Positions 51,775 through 60,123 of a stretch of DNA of 64,000 nt are shown in pieces. The notes beneath the pieces are model-generated. The model had not been told where the DNA came from. It was given only the letters and a program-made list of their open reading frames with translations, and made no database searches. Source of the stretch: Desulfobacterales bacterium (GTDB taxonomy: Bacteria; Desulfobacterota; Desulfobacteria; Desulfobacterales; JAEINQ01); contig JAEINQ010000033.1 in the NCBI GenBank assembly GCA_016342285.1, positions 1 to 64,000 on the forward strand. The letters are read 5' to 3'. Numbering within the stretch: the first letter of the stretch is position 1; every line of letters starts with the position of its first letter. The translations under genes were made by a program, and so were the position numbers.

Positions 51775-51990
51775 CTATTCGATCACCACCAACACCTGTT
51801 CGACGGCGACCTTGTCGCCCACCGCAACGCTAACGGACTTGACTGTTCCGGCTGCGGTGGCGGAAATGGCGTTTTCCATTTTCATGGCTTCCAGGACGAT
51901 CAGTTCCTGCATCTCTTCAACCGTTTCGCCCTCGCTGACCAGGATTTCCACGATGGTGCCCGGCATGGGTGCCAGAATATCTTTGCTCAT
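51775..51990 (-). CDS. Biotin carboxyl carrier protein-like (biotinyl/lipoyl domain)
   Basis: A 71-residue single biotinyl domain. The EAMKMEN motif with the biotinylated Lys37 is intact, preceded by APMPGTIVEILVSEGETV. Stand-alone carriers of this size serve methylmalonyl-CoA decarboxylase, propionyl-CoA or oxaloacetate-type carboxylase complexes. No carboxyltransferase or biotin carboxylase gene is adjacent, so its complex is unknown. It is convergent with CoA-transferase subunit B, 5 bp apart. Confidence 0.92.
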   Translation of the reverse strand: MSKDILAPMPGTIVEILVSEGETVEEMQELIVLEAMKMENAISATAAGTVKSVSVAVGDKVAVEQVLVVIE

Positions 51991-52263
51991 GTTCCGCTCC
52001 TTTTTGGTTGACCCCTTTTGAATTCGACATAGCCCCTCGTGTTTTCTGTATAGACTCCTGATTTTACAAGCATTGCGTTATACTCGAGGCCGATCGTGCC
52101 TGTCAAGACAAAAGCCGACCCTCGGTTTCGGCCCAATATTTTCAACAACCGGTCCGTTTGATTCAAAACACCAATCCGTGGTAACTAGTTATCCGCTCTT
52201 TGCCCTACCCAGCTCCGGGTCGTATTCTTTGCCCCGGGTCCATGGAAGCGAGGAAAACACATC

Positions 52264-53427
52264 ATGCCAACTGTTTTGTTTGTCGATGATGAACGCGTCA
52301 CCCTCAACGTGCTCAAACGACTTCTCGCTGACGAAACCTATGACATGGTTTTTACCGATAGCGGGGAAAAGGCCCTTGAGGTCTTGGCGAAAAGGCCGGT
52401 GGCAGTCATTGTCACCGATCTTGAGATGCCGGAAATGGACGGATTTGCCCTGCTGGCAACGATTCGGGAAAAATACCCGGACACCATCCGCCTGGCTCTT
52501 TCGGCCCATGACGACGGCGATTATCTGATCGGCGCCATCAACACCGGTCAGGTCTATCGATACATCATCAAGCCCTGGAACAACCAGGCGTTGAAGGTCA
52601 CCGTGAATCAGGCCCTGGCCCTGTTCGGCGTGCAACAGGAAAACCGGGACCTGCTGGCAAGGCTCGGGGAGAACAACCGGGTGCTTGAAGCGAGGGTGGC
52701 CAAACGGACCCGTCAGCTTCTGGCCGTGGAAAAGCAGGCCGAGGTCGGCAAACATGCGGCCTATATTGTTCACAATCTCAACGGGCCGCTTCAGGCGCTG
52801 AGAAGCGGCCTGGAACTGGCCGGTATTCAACTGGCCGACTCCCCGCAGAACATGGCCGGTGTCAAAAAGCACCTCAAGGCCATCCGCAACGGGCTGGACG
52901 ATATCGAACAGATCGTGGCGGACATCCTTGGACATGTGCGGGACGAACGCTTTTTTCAAACGGTCCGGGTCGATATCAACGAGGTGGTTCGGCGGGAACT
53001 CTCTTTTTTCAACCTGAATCCGGTATTTAAAAGAGAGATGGAAAAGGTGGTCGATCTGGCTCCGGACCTGCCCCCGATTCTCGGCAATGCACTCCAGATC
53101 AAGCAGATCCTGGACAATCTCATTGTCAATGCCATCGACGCCATGGAGACGGTTGATGAAAAAACCCTCCGCATCGCCACCCGGGTTGAAGACGGTGGGA
53201 CCGTGATCACCGTGGCCGACAGTGGTACGGGGATTGCCGAATCGGATCTTTCCCATATTTTCAGACCGGATTTTACCACCAAGCCGGTGGGCAAGGGCAC
53301 CGGCCTGGGCCTGGCCAGCGTCAAGAGCATGGTGGACGCTTACGGCGGCCGTATCGAAGTGACCTCCCTGGCCGGCCAGGGGACGGTTTTCAAGGTCTGG
53401 ATTCCGGCGGTTACCGATCCGGCTTAG
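52264..53427 (+). CDS. Response regulator-histidine kinase fusion
   Basis: A 387-residue soluble signalling protein with reversed domain order. The receiver is at ~1-120 (Asp8, Asp9, phospho-acceptor Asp52 in [11 protein letters not shown], Lys103 in IIKPW). A short coiled coil is at ~120-160. The kinase then follows with His170 in [11 protein letters not shown], where HNLNGP replaces the commoner HELRTP/HEFNNP. The ATPase domain has N-box [16 protein letters not shown] and GTGLGLASV. No sensor domain is present, so input probably comes by phosphorylation of the receiver. No output regulator is adjacent. Confidence 0.9.
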   Translation: MPTVLFVDDERVTLNVLKRLLADETYDMVFTDSGEKALEVLAKRPVAVIVTDLEMPEMDGFALLATIREKYPDTIRLALSAHDDGDYLIGAINTGQVYRYIIKPWNNQALKVTVNQALALFGVQQENRDLLARLGENNRVLEARVAKRTRQLLAVEKQAEVGKHAAYIVHNLNGPLQALRSGLELAGIQLADSPQNMAGVKKHLKAIRNGLDDIEQIVADILGHVRDERFFQTVRVDINEVVRRELSFFNLNPVFKREMEKVVDLAPDLPPILGNALQIKQILDNLIVNAIDAMETVDEKTLRIATRVEDGGTVITVADSGTGIAESDLSHIFRPDFTTKPVGKGTGLGLASVKSMVDAYGGRIEVTSLAGQGTVFKVWIPAVTDPA

Positions 53428-53631
53428 TGCGCAAAAACACAATTGCGATGACACAAGGCGATTCCGTAAAAGCTGCCGATCCCTGACGGGAGAGATGACG
53501 GGATTCGGGGCTTCCGACACGGCACCAGGTCTGGTGAGGCCGAGCACCTGCCCGAAGGGCATGGCACCATTTGTTCGGCCGGAACCCCTACGGCGGTTTT
53601 TCGCAGGGGATCGGCCGAACAAATCAATCCT

Positions 53632-53697
53632 GGATATCCTGTTCATCCTGTACAAAAACTTTGCGATCTTTGCGATCTTTGCGGCTTTGCGGTGATA
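53632..53697. repeat. TTTGCGATC simple-repeat element
   Basis: TCCTGTTCATCCTGTACAAAAAC is followed by three to four units of TTTGCGATC ending TTTGCGGTG. It matches the tandem-unit style of the other intergenic simple repeats but only one arm is evident here. It precedes the convergent end of prmA. Confidence 0.55.
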
Positions 53698-53713
53698 CAC
53701 ATTTTTGTTGCGG

Positions 53714-54643
53714 CTATCCTGCCAAAGATGTCTTTTTTCCCGCAATGGCCACCCAGGACTCCCGTTCCCGGACCTCCAGAATGTCAAAACCGCAGGCGGC
53801 CATTTTGGCGGTGACCCGGTCGCGGTTTTCTTCGATGATTCCCGAACAGATGAGCAGCCCTCCGGGCTCGATGACCCGGGCCACGCTGTCTAAAAGGGTC
53901 AGGATGACCTCGGAGAGGATGTTGGCCGTTACCAGATCAAAGGGGCCATCCACGGCCGATACCAGATCGCCGGGGCCGACCTGCCATGTATCGGGATCGA
54001 TGCGGTTGAGGCGCAGGTTCGTTTCGGCCACCTCAACGGCAACGGGATCGTTATCGATGCCGGCCAGGGCTCCCGCGCCGAGCCGGGCCGCGGTGACCAT
54101 CAGGATGCCGGATCCGGTTCCCACGTCGAGAAGGCGGTCACCCGGTTTCACATAGGTCTCCAGCATGCCGATGCACAGCGCCGTGGTGGCATGGGTGCCG
54201 GTGCCAAAGGCCATGCCGGGGTCAATTTCAATGACGATCTCCCCGGGTGCTGCCGTGTAGTCGCGCCAGGTCGGCTTGACCACCACGGCCTCCCCCACTT
54301 TTTCCGGCCAGAAATAGGCTTTCCAGGATTCGGCCCAGTCTTCCTGATCCATTTCCACGGTCTTTACGTGGGTTTTGATGCCCCATCGCAGCAACGCCTT
54401 CAGGTCCGATTCAAGCTTCTCCAGGCGGGGGCCCAGGTCCGGATTTTTCGGAAAATAACCGATCACGGCGTGGTGGTCCGGGCGGTGAACGTCCTGGTCG
54501 GCCCAGTCGAGCCCGGCCTCGCCCGTGGGGTCTTCCACCGCCACCCCTTGAAGCCCGGCAGTGTAAAAGAGATCGGCAATGAGTTCTTCGGCCGTGTCAG
54601 GGTCGTCTGCTTCGAAAATGACCCGGGTCTCGATCCATTTCAT
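53714..54643 (-). CDS. prmA: Ribosomal protein L11 methyltransferase PrmA
   Basis: SAM-dependent trimethylation of L11. The 309-residue protein has the N-terminal substrate-recognition domain (~1-110, EELIADLFYTAGLQGVAVEDP). The Rossmann methyltransferase domain follows, with PGMAFGTGTHATTALC (PrmA signature), LLDVGTGSGILMVTAARLGA (SAM motif I) and LVTANILSEVIL (NxL/NI motif). GGGAGAAAA precedes the ATG. Confidence 0.93.
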   Translation of the reverse strand: MKWIETRVIFEADDPDTAEELIADLFYTAGLQGVAVEDPTGEAGLDWADQDVHRPDHHAVIGYFPKNPDLGPRLEKLESDLKALLRWGIKTHVKTVEMDQEDWAESWKAYFWPEKVGEAVVVKPTWRDYTAAPGEIVIEIDPGMAFGTGTHATTALCIGMLETYVKPGDRLLDVGTGSGILMVTAARLGAGALAGIDNDPVAVEVAETNLRLNRIDPDTWQVGPGDLVSAVDGPFDLVTANILSEVILTLLDSVARVIEPGGLLICSGIIEENRDRVTAKMAACGFDILEVRERESWVAIAGKKTSLAG

Positions 54644-54800
54644 AATTTATTTTCTCCCTGTTTTTTTAAGCGGTGCGGTCAGGGTTGACCACCGTTTTTC
54701 AACAACCGATGTTTTTTGGAATGGGCCCGAAAATAAATAGTAGCGGCAAAGCCGCTAAAATAAAGAGAAAAATTATAGGCAAAAAGGGTCCAAACCAGCT

Positions 54801-56132
54801 TTATGGTTTGGGCCATTTTTGCCTGGGCGGGTTGAAATAGCCGAAAATCAGGCGTGGATGGGCTTTTTTGACCTGTTCCAGCATGGGGCGGGTGCCCAGG
54901 GGCGGACCGTGGTCGGAGACATTGTCCATGGCCTGCCAGTAGCGGACCGGATCGAAATTGAGGTTTCGCCATTGAATCATGTGGATGGGGTAACGGTCGA
55001 GAAAAACCATCAACGCGGCCAGTTCTTCGGGTGTATCGGTGAACCCGGGGGTGTTTAGGTAATTGATGGCAACAAACTTTTTTCTTTCCAGGGCCAGGGC
55101 GATGCTCTCCAGAACATCGGAAAAACCGTAGCCTTGGGGGCGGAAATAGGCCGCGTAGCATGCTGGTTGCAAGCTGTTCATGCTGACGCGGATGCTGTCC
55201 AGGCCGGCGTCGAACAATTGCGACAGGACCTGGGGCAGGCTGCCGTTGGTGTTCATGTTGACGGTGCCCCGGTCGGTCTGGCTGCGGATACGGGCAATGC
55301 CCGGGCCGATGGCATCGGCCGCCAGGAGCGGGTCCCCCTCACACCCCTGGCCGAAGCTGACCACGGCTCGGTCCACCCGGTCGATGTGGGTCAGGGCCAC
55401 CTGGGCGATCTCTTCAGGGGTCGGTGTGAAATCGATCCGCTGCTGGCTGCAGCTCACCGGGCCCTCGGACTGAAGGCTGATACATCCCAGGCATCGGGCG
55501 TTGCAGTGACGGGAGGTGGGCAGGGGCGCCTCGTACCGGCCCAGAAAAAAGTTTTTCCCCGCCGGGCACCCGTAGGTCAGGGCGCATTTCTCCAAATGGG
55601 CCCGCAACCGGTTGCCGGGCAGGCGTTTTTGCATGCGCTTGACGCCGGCGTGAATTTTTTCCAGGGGCATGCGGCGAAGGTCCTGGCGCGGCTCCCGGTC
55701 CACCTGGATAAGGGCCGAGCGGAAACCGTTGCCATGCCATCCCACGGCACCATAAGAAAAAAGCGGCAGGACACCGGCCCCGTCACCCTCGCGGTAGGCG
55801 CTGACCGCCGTGATCACGTACCCCGGTGAGTTGAAGGCCGCCACGGGATAGATCGGCTCACCCGGTTCATAGGGGTTTTCGGCCATCGGTGCCAGGCGCC
55901 CGGTCTCCTGGTCGTAAAGGATCGGGACCCTGTCCGGCAGGAACATCAACTCGCCGCCAAAAGGCATGGGCAGGGTCTCGCCCACGGTCAGCGGAGACAG
56001 CGCTTCTCCGGCCATGCCGACGGCGGCGTACCCGGGCAGCTCGAAGATCTCGCCGGCGGCATTGGCCACCACGGCGGTAATCGGTTCGTTTTTCGAGCGT
56101 TGGCTCTTCTTTTTACGGCGTTTGGGTTGCAT
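54801..56132 (-). CDS. Radical SAM protein with long N-terminal region
   Basis: A 443-residue protein. The first ~180 residues (GEIFELPGYAAVGMAGEALSPL, SPGYVITAVSAYREGDGAGVLPLFSYGAVGWHGNGF) form a conserved-looking non-radical-SAM domain. Then come EKCALTYGCP and the CxxxCxxC motif at 210-217 (CNARCLGC) within a barrel (SFGQGCEGDPLL, NMNTNGSLPQVLSQLF). The family is widespread in anaerobes, but I know no reaction for it. The neighbours (prmA, recD2) do not suggest one. Confidence 0.8.
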   Translation of the reverse strand: MQPKRRKKKSQRSKNEPITAVVANAAGEIFELPGYAAVGMAGEALSPLTVGETLPMPFGGELMFLPDRVPILYDQETGRLAPMAENPYEPGEPIYPVAAFNSPGYVITAVSAYREGDGAGVLPLFSYGAVGWHGNGFRSALIQVDREPRQDLRRMPLEKIHAGVKRMQKRLPGNRLRAHLEKCALTYGCPAGKNFFLGRYEAPLPTSRHCNARCLGCISLQSEGPVSCSQQRIDFTPTPEEIAQVALTHIDRVDRAVVSFGQGCEGDPLLAADAIGPGIARIRSQTDRGTVNMNTNGSLPQVLSQLFDAGLDSIRVSMNSLQPACYAAYFRPQGYGFSDVLESIALALERKKFVAINYLNTPGFTDTPEELAALMVFLDRYPIHMIQWRNLNFDPVRYWQAMDNVSDHGPPLGTRPMLEQVKKAHPRLIFGYFNPPRQKWPKP

Positions 56133-56302
56133 GCGATTTCCAGGTGTCTGGGGTCAGGCTGTTGAAAAACGATTGCGCTCGACAATACGGCTTGTCTTGC
56201 CTTCGCTCATGACGTTTTTCAACACCCTGGCAGAGCTGGCTCGGATCATTGATCCGCTGCCGCCATGTGTGGACATTCCCATATCCTGAATGGTCGATGA
56301 AA

Positions 56303-58522
56303 TCAATTGCCGCCATGGCCATGGCAGGCGGGGCGCCGGGAAAGGGGGGAGAGGCGGCTGGCCAGGCCTGAAAGCCGCTTTCGGGGAGCGTCCCGTTCCA
56401 GGGCGATCTCCAGGGCCCGCTTGTCGCCCACCAGGACCACCAGCTGTTTGGCCCGGGTCACGGCCGTGTAAAGCAGGTTTCGTTGCAGCAGCGGGTAGTG
56501 CTGGGTGGTCAGGGGGATGACCACCGCCGGGTACTCGGAGCCCTGGGACTTGTGGACGGAAATGGCATAGGCCAGGGCAAGCTCTTCGAGTTCGGAAAAA
56601 TCATAGTCCACCATCCGGTCCTGGTAGTCCACGGTGAGGATGCGGTTTCGCCCGTCGATATCGCCGACGGTGCCGATGTCGCCGTTGAAGACATCCTTGT
56701 GATAGTTGTTTCGAAGGTGCATGACCTTGTCGCCGGTTCGAAAGGCCATGGCCTGGGGGGGGGTGGCGTTTGAGGGATTGAGTGCCTGCTGCAGGGCCTG
56801 GTTCAAGTTGATGGTGCCGGCCGGACCTTTATGCATGGGGGTCAGGACCTGGATGTCCGCCATGGGATCCAGGGAAAAATGCCTCGGAATGGCCTGGGTG
56901 CAAAGCTCAATGATGGTGGCCACCACCCGTTCGGGTCGGTGCTGCTCGATAAAGTAAAATTCGTTGGCCTCGTCCGGGTCTTCGGGGCATCCCAGGTCGG
57001 GCGAAAGTCCCTGGCGAATTCGGTGGGCATTGACCACAATGGGGCTTTGCTGGTCCTGGCGGAAGATCTTGTTGAGGACATAGACCGGCAATCGGGCCGA
57101 TGCGATCAGATCCGCCAGAACCGTTCCGGGGCCCACGGACGGGAGTTGAAAAACATCCCCCACCAGAATGATACGGGCGTTCAGGGGAAGGGCGCAAAGC
57201 AGGTGGTGCATCAGGGCGGTGTCCACCATGGAGACTTCGTCGACGATCAGCACGTCGGTTTCAATCGGGTCCTTGCCATCGTGAAGGAACCGGCCCTCTT
57301 CGATGCTGTATCGAAGCAGCTTGTGAATGGTGGCGGCCTTTCGGTCGCTGACTTCGGCCAGGCGCCGGGCCGCCCTGCCCGTGGGGGCGGCAAGCCGCAC
57401 CCGGGAGCCCATGGATTCGAAGATAGCGGCAACCGAGCGGATCAAGGTGGTCTTGCCGGTTCCCGGGCCGCCGGTGATGACCGCCAATCGATGGCTTAAA
57501 ACGTCCGTCACCACGGCCAGCTGGTCTTCGGAGAGCTGGATGGCCAGCCGCTTGACCACCCGTTCGGTGATCTGTTGGCGGTCCACGTCGGGTGGCGGCA
57601 CCGGCACCGACATCAGGGCCGCGACTTTGGCGGCGATACCGGTTTCGGCGGTGTGCATCGGTTTAAGATAGAGCCGGCGGACGCCGGCGTCTTCCGGAGC
57701 ATTTTCGATGACCAGTTCCTCCCCGTCGGCAAGGTCTGCCATGGCCGTCATGGCGTCCTGGGCATCGATTTGAAACAGGGTCCGGCATCGGTCCAGTACG
57801 GCATCTTCATCGGCGAAAACATCGCCTTCGGTGGCAAACTGCTCAAGGCAATGCAGCACGCAAGCCTGGATCCGAACCGGGTCGTCTGCCGGAGCCCCGG
57901 CATTTCGGGCGATGGTATCGGCGATGTAAAAACCGATGCCGGGCAGGTCATGGGCCACCCGGTATGGATCCCGGCTCAGAATTTCCTTTGCCGGTGTCCC
58001 GTAGAGTCCGAGCAGTTTGGAGCAGTAAACGGTGCGGATGCCGTTGTCGTGAAGAAACCGCATGAGGTCCCGAACAGCATGATGGGTTTTCCATGCCGCG
58101 GCCATGCGCCGGGCTGTTTTTTCCCCGATGCCGTCGACCTCGGTCAAGCGCTCGGGGGTCGATTCGATGACGGTCAGGGTTTCATCCCCGAAATGGTCCA
58201 CCAGGCGGAACACGGTCTTGGGCCCCAGGCCGGGCAAAAATCCGGCGGCCAGGTAGGTGCGGATTTCATCGGCGGTGGTGGGCAGAACGGTTTCAAAGCG
58301 GGTCAGGCGAAGCTGATCTCCGAAGCGGGGATGGGTTTCCCATCGTCCGGTAACCCGAAGGGTTTCTCCGATGCCCGGCTCCGGCATGGTTCCCAGAACG
58401 GAGATCCGGCCGCCGCTGCCGTCCACCCGGAAGCGGAAGATGGCGAAATGGCTGTCCGGATTGTAGAAGGTGACCCGTTCGACATGTCCTTCGACGGTGG
58501 TATCGGGGTCGGCTTGGCTCAT
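56303..58522 (-). CDS. recD2: ATP-dependent helicase RecD2 (RecD-like)
   Basis: A 739-residue SF1B 5'-3' helicase. The N-terminal OB/HhH regions characteristic of RecD2 (VEGHVERVTFYNPDSHFAIFRF; GLGPKTVFRLVDHFG; GIGEKTARRMA) are followed by Walker A GGPGTGKTT, Walker B LIVDEVSMVD, GDVFQLPSVGPG, and the C-terminal YAISVHKSQGSEYPAVVIPL with TAVTRAKQLVVLVG. No recB/recC are nearby, in line with RecD2. The ATG at 58522 overlaps the gmhB stop (ATGA). Confidence 0.94.
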   Translation of the reverse strand: MSQADPDTTVEGHVERVTFYNPDSHFAIFRFRVDGSGGRISVLGTMPEPGIGETLRVTGRWETHPRFGDQLRLTRFETVLPTTADEIRTYLAAGFLPGLGPKTVFRLVDHFGDETLTVIESTPERLTEVDGIGEKTARRMAAAWKTHHAVRDLMRFLHDNGIRTVYCSKLLGLYGTPAKEILSRDPYRVAHDLPGIGFYIADTIARNAGAPADDPVRIQACVLHCLEQFATEGDVFADEDAVLDRCRTLFQIDAQDAMTAMADLADGEELVIENAPEDAGVRRLYLKPMHTAETGIAAKVAALMSVPVPPPDVDRQQITERVVKRLAIQLSEDQLAVVTDVLSHRLAVITGGPGTGKTTLIRSVAAIFESMGSRVRLAAPTGRAARRLAEVSDRKAATIHKLLRYSIEEGRFLHDGKDPIETDVLIVDEVSMVDTALMHHLLCALPLNARIILVGDVFQLPSVGPGTVLADLIASARLPVYVLNKIFRQDQQSPIVVNAHRIRQGLSPDLGCPEDPDEANEFYFIEQHRPERVVATIIELCTQAIPRHFSLDPMADIQVLTPMHKGPAGTINLNQALQQALNPSNATPPQAMAFRTGDKVMHLRNNYHKDVFNGDIGTVGDIDGRNRILTVDYQDRMVDYDFSELEELALAYAISVHKSQGSEYPAVVIPLTTQHYPLLQRNLLYTAVTRAKQLVVLVGDKRALEIALERDAPRKRLSGLASRLSPLSRRPACHGHGGN

Positions 58523-59094
58523 GGGAGAGGATTTTCTCCGGGGCCGCAATGGTGGATAATCCAGTCGACCGCACCATTGAGATCCGGGGCCACGTGGTCC
58601 GGGTCGATCCCTTTGTGAGCCAGCTTCGTCCGGGCCGAAGCAAAATCGCCGGTTTCGACCAGGATGCTGCAACCACAGCCGGCGTTTCGGGCACAGAGAA
58701 TGTCTTTGGCGCTGTCTCCCACCATGGCCGATGCGGCCAGGTCAATGCCGTGATCGGCCGCTGCCGACAAAAGCATTCCCGGCGCCGGTTTGCGGCAGCC
58801 GCATGCCTGATCCGGGCCGTGGGGGCAGTGACGGATGTCGAAAATCCGACCTCCGGCATCGGCCACGGCACGCAGCATGCGACGGTGCATGTCCGCCAGG
58901 ATCTCTTGGGTGATCAGTCCGCGGAAAATCGCCGACTGGTTGGTGACCACGATGACGGGGAGCCCGGCCCTGGTCAATCGGGCGATGGCATCGAGGCTGC
59001 CGGACAGAAAGACGAATTCATGCCACCCTTTGATATAATCCGGCGAGTCCCGGTTGATCACGCCATCACGATCGAGAAATACCACCCGCATCAT
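58519..59094 (-). CDS. gmhB: D-glycero-D-manno-heptose-1,7-bisphosphate 7-phosphatase GmhB
   Basis: A 191-residue HAD phosphatase of the LPS heptose pathway. The catalytic DxD is in FLDRDGVINRD (residues 7-11), VTNQS is the motif II Thr/Ser, the zinc-binding loop is CPHGPDQACGCRKP, and VGDSAKDI is motif IV. These separate GmhB from histidinol phosphatases, although a broader HAD role cannot be excluded. It is coupled to recD2 by overlap, without functional logic. The start could be ATG 59094 or 59091. Confidence 0.88.
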   Translation of the reverse strand: MMRVVFLDRDGVINRDSPDYIKGWHEFVFLSGSLDAIARLTRAGLPVIVVTNQSAIFRGLITQEILADMHRRMLRAVADAGGRIFDIRHCPHGPDQACGCRKPAPGMLLSAAADHGIDLAASAMVGDSAKDILCARNAGCGCSILVETGDFASARTKLAHKGIDPDHVAPDLNGAVDWIIHHCGPGENPLP

Positions 59095-59240
59095 TATCCT
59101 CTTTCCAACCTGAGTGTTTTAAATTTCGAAAAGAAACGAAAATTTCGCGGATCGTATCACAAAGGGCTAATCCGTGGGAAGCGCTGGAGCATTCGACCGC
59201 CGACCATTGTCCGCCGTCTGCCGTCGACTGTCCGCGGTCC

Positions 59241-60008
59241 TCATTCGGCAATGGTAAACGCACCGGAGAAACCTCGCTGGCGAAGGGCCTCTTTTTGTTC
59301 CTGGGCCTGCTTGAGGCTGTTGGCCTGGCCGATGCGCACACCGTAAAGGGCTCCGTAGGTGTCGTGGGTGTAAACGGTGATGTGGGCGTTTTGATAGATC
59401 GGGTCGAGTTTTGTTCGAAGACGCTCGGCGTTCTCCCGGATTTTGAAGGCGCCCACCTGAATGGCGAAACGACCGCTGTCGTAGTCCATGGGGGTATAGG
59501 AAAGGCCTGACGATGTTTTTTGAGGGTGTCCCAGCGCCACCAGGTTCACCCGGGCCGTGCCCGGACCGATCACGCCGAGGCGTTTGGCCGCACCGTGGGA
59601 CAGGTCGATGATGCGGCCGGCGACAAAAGGTCCCCGGTCGTTGATCCGGAGCTCCAGTTTTTTCCCGTTGTCCAGATTCTCCACCCGGACCCAGGTGCCC
59701 AGGGGCAGGGTCTTGTGGGCAGCGGAAATGCCGTACATGTCGTAGGTTTCGCCGTTGGCCGTCTTTCGCCCGTGAAACTTCTTGCCATACCACGAGGCCA
59801 GTCCGCTCTCGGCGAAGTCACTGGCCTTTGCCATGGGCCGATACCATTTGCCCATGACCTGATAGGGCCGGGGCGCGCCAGGCGTGGCGGGCGGCGGTGG
59901 AGGGACCCTTCGGGCACACCCGGCCGCAAGGGCAGCCACCAGGAGACAGGCCATGCCAATGGAGCGCGTATGCCTGGATATTGTCGTGGTGTTGCGGCTT
60001 GTTCCCAT
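59241..60008 (-). CDS. rlpA: RlpA-like septal ring lytic transglycosylase with SPOR domain
   Basis: A 255-residue lipoprotein with lipobox Cys31 (AALAAGC). The double-psi beta-barrel is at ~65-160: GLASWYGKKFHGRKTANGE, LPLGTWVRVEN, and the catalytic-type INDRGPFVAGRIIDLSHGAAKRL. The SPOR domain is at ~185-255 (FAIQVGAFKIRENAERLRTKL). RlpA cleaves peptidoglycan strands lacking stem peptides at the septum. It joins FtsEX/EnvC as a second division-linked wall enzyme in this window. Confidence 0.92.
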   Translation of the reverse strand: MGTSRNTTTISRHTRSIGMACLLVAALAAGCARRVPPPPPATPGAPRPYQVMGKWYRPMAKASDFAESGLASWYGKKFHGRKTANGETYDMYGISAAHKTLPLGTWVRVENLDNGKKLELRINDRGPFVAGRIIDLSHGAAKRLGVIGPGTARVNLVALGHPQKTSSGLSYTPMDYDSGRFAIQVGAFKIRENAERLRTKLDPIYQNAHITVYTHDTYGALYGVRIGQANSLKQAQEQKEALRQRGFSGAFTIAE

Positions 60009-60123
60009 CCCAAAACCACAAGGGCCACAGGGTGAATATGAACCGCGATTCCTTTTAAAAAAGACCATTTTTTATGTCGTTGAGCCTTTGCGGTCGGCAT
60101 CGGAAATTCAGGGAAACATGGAT

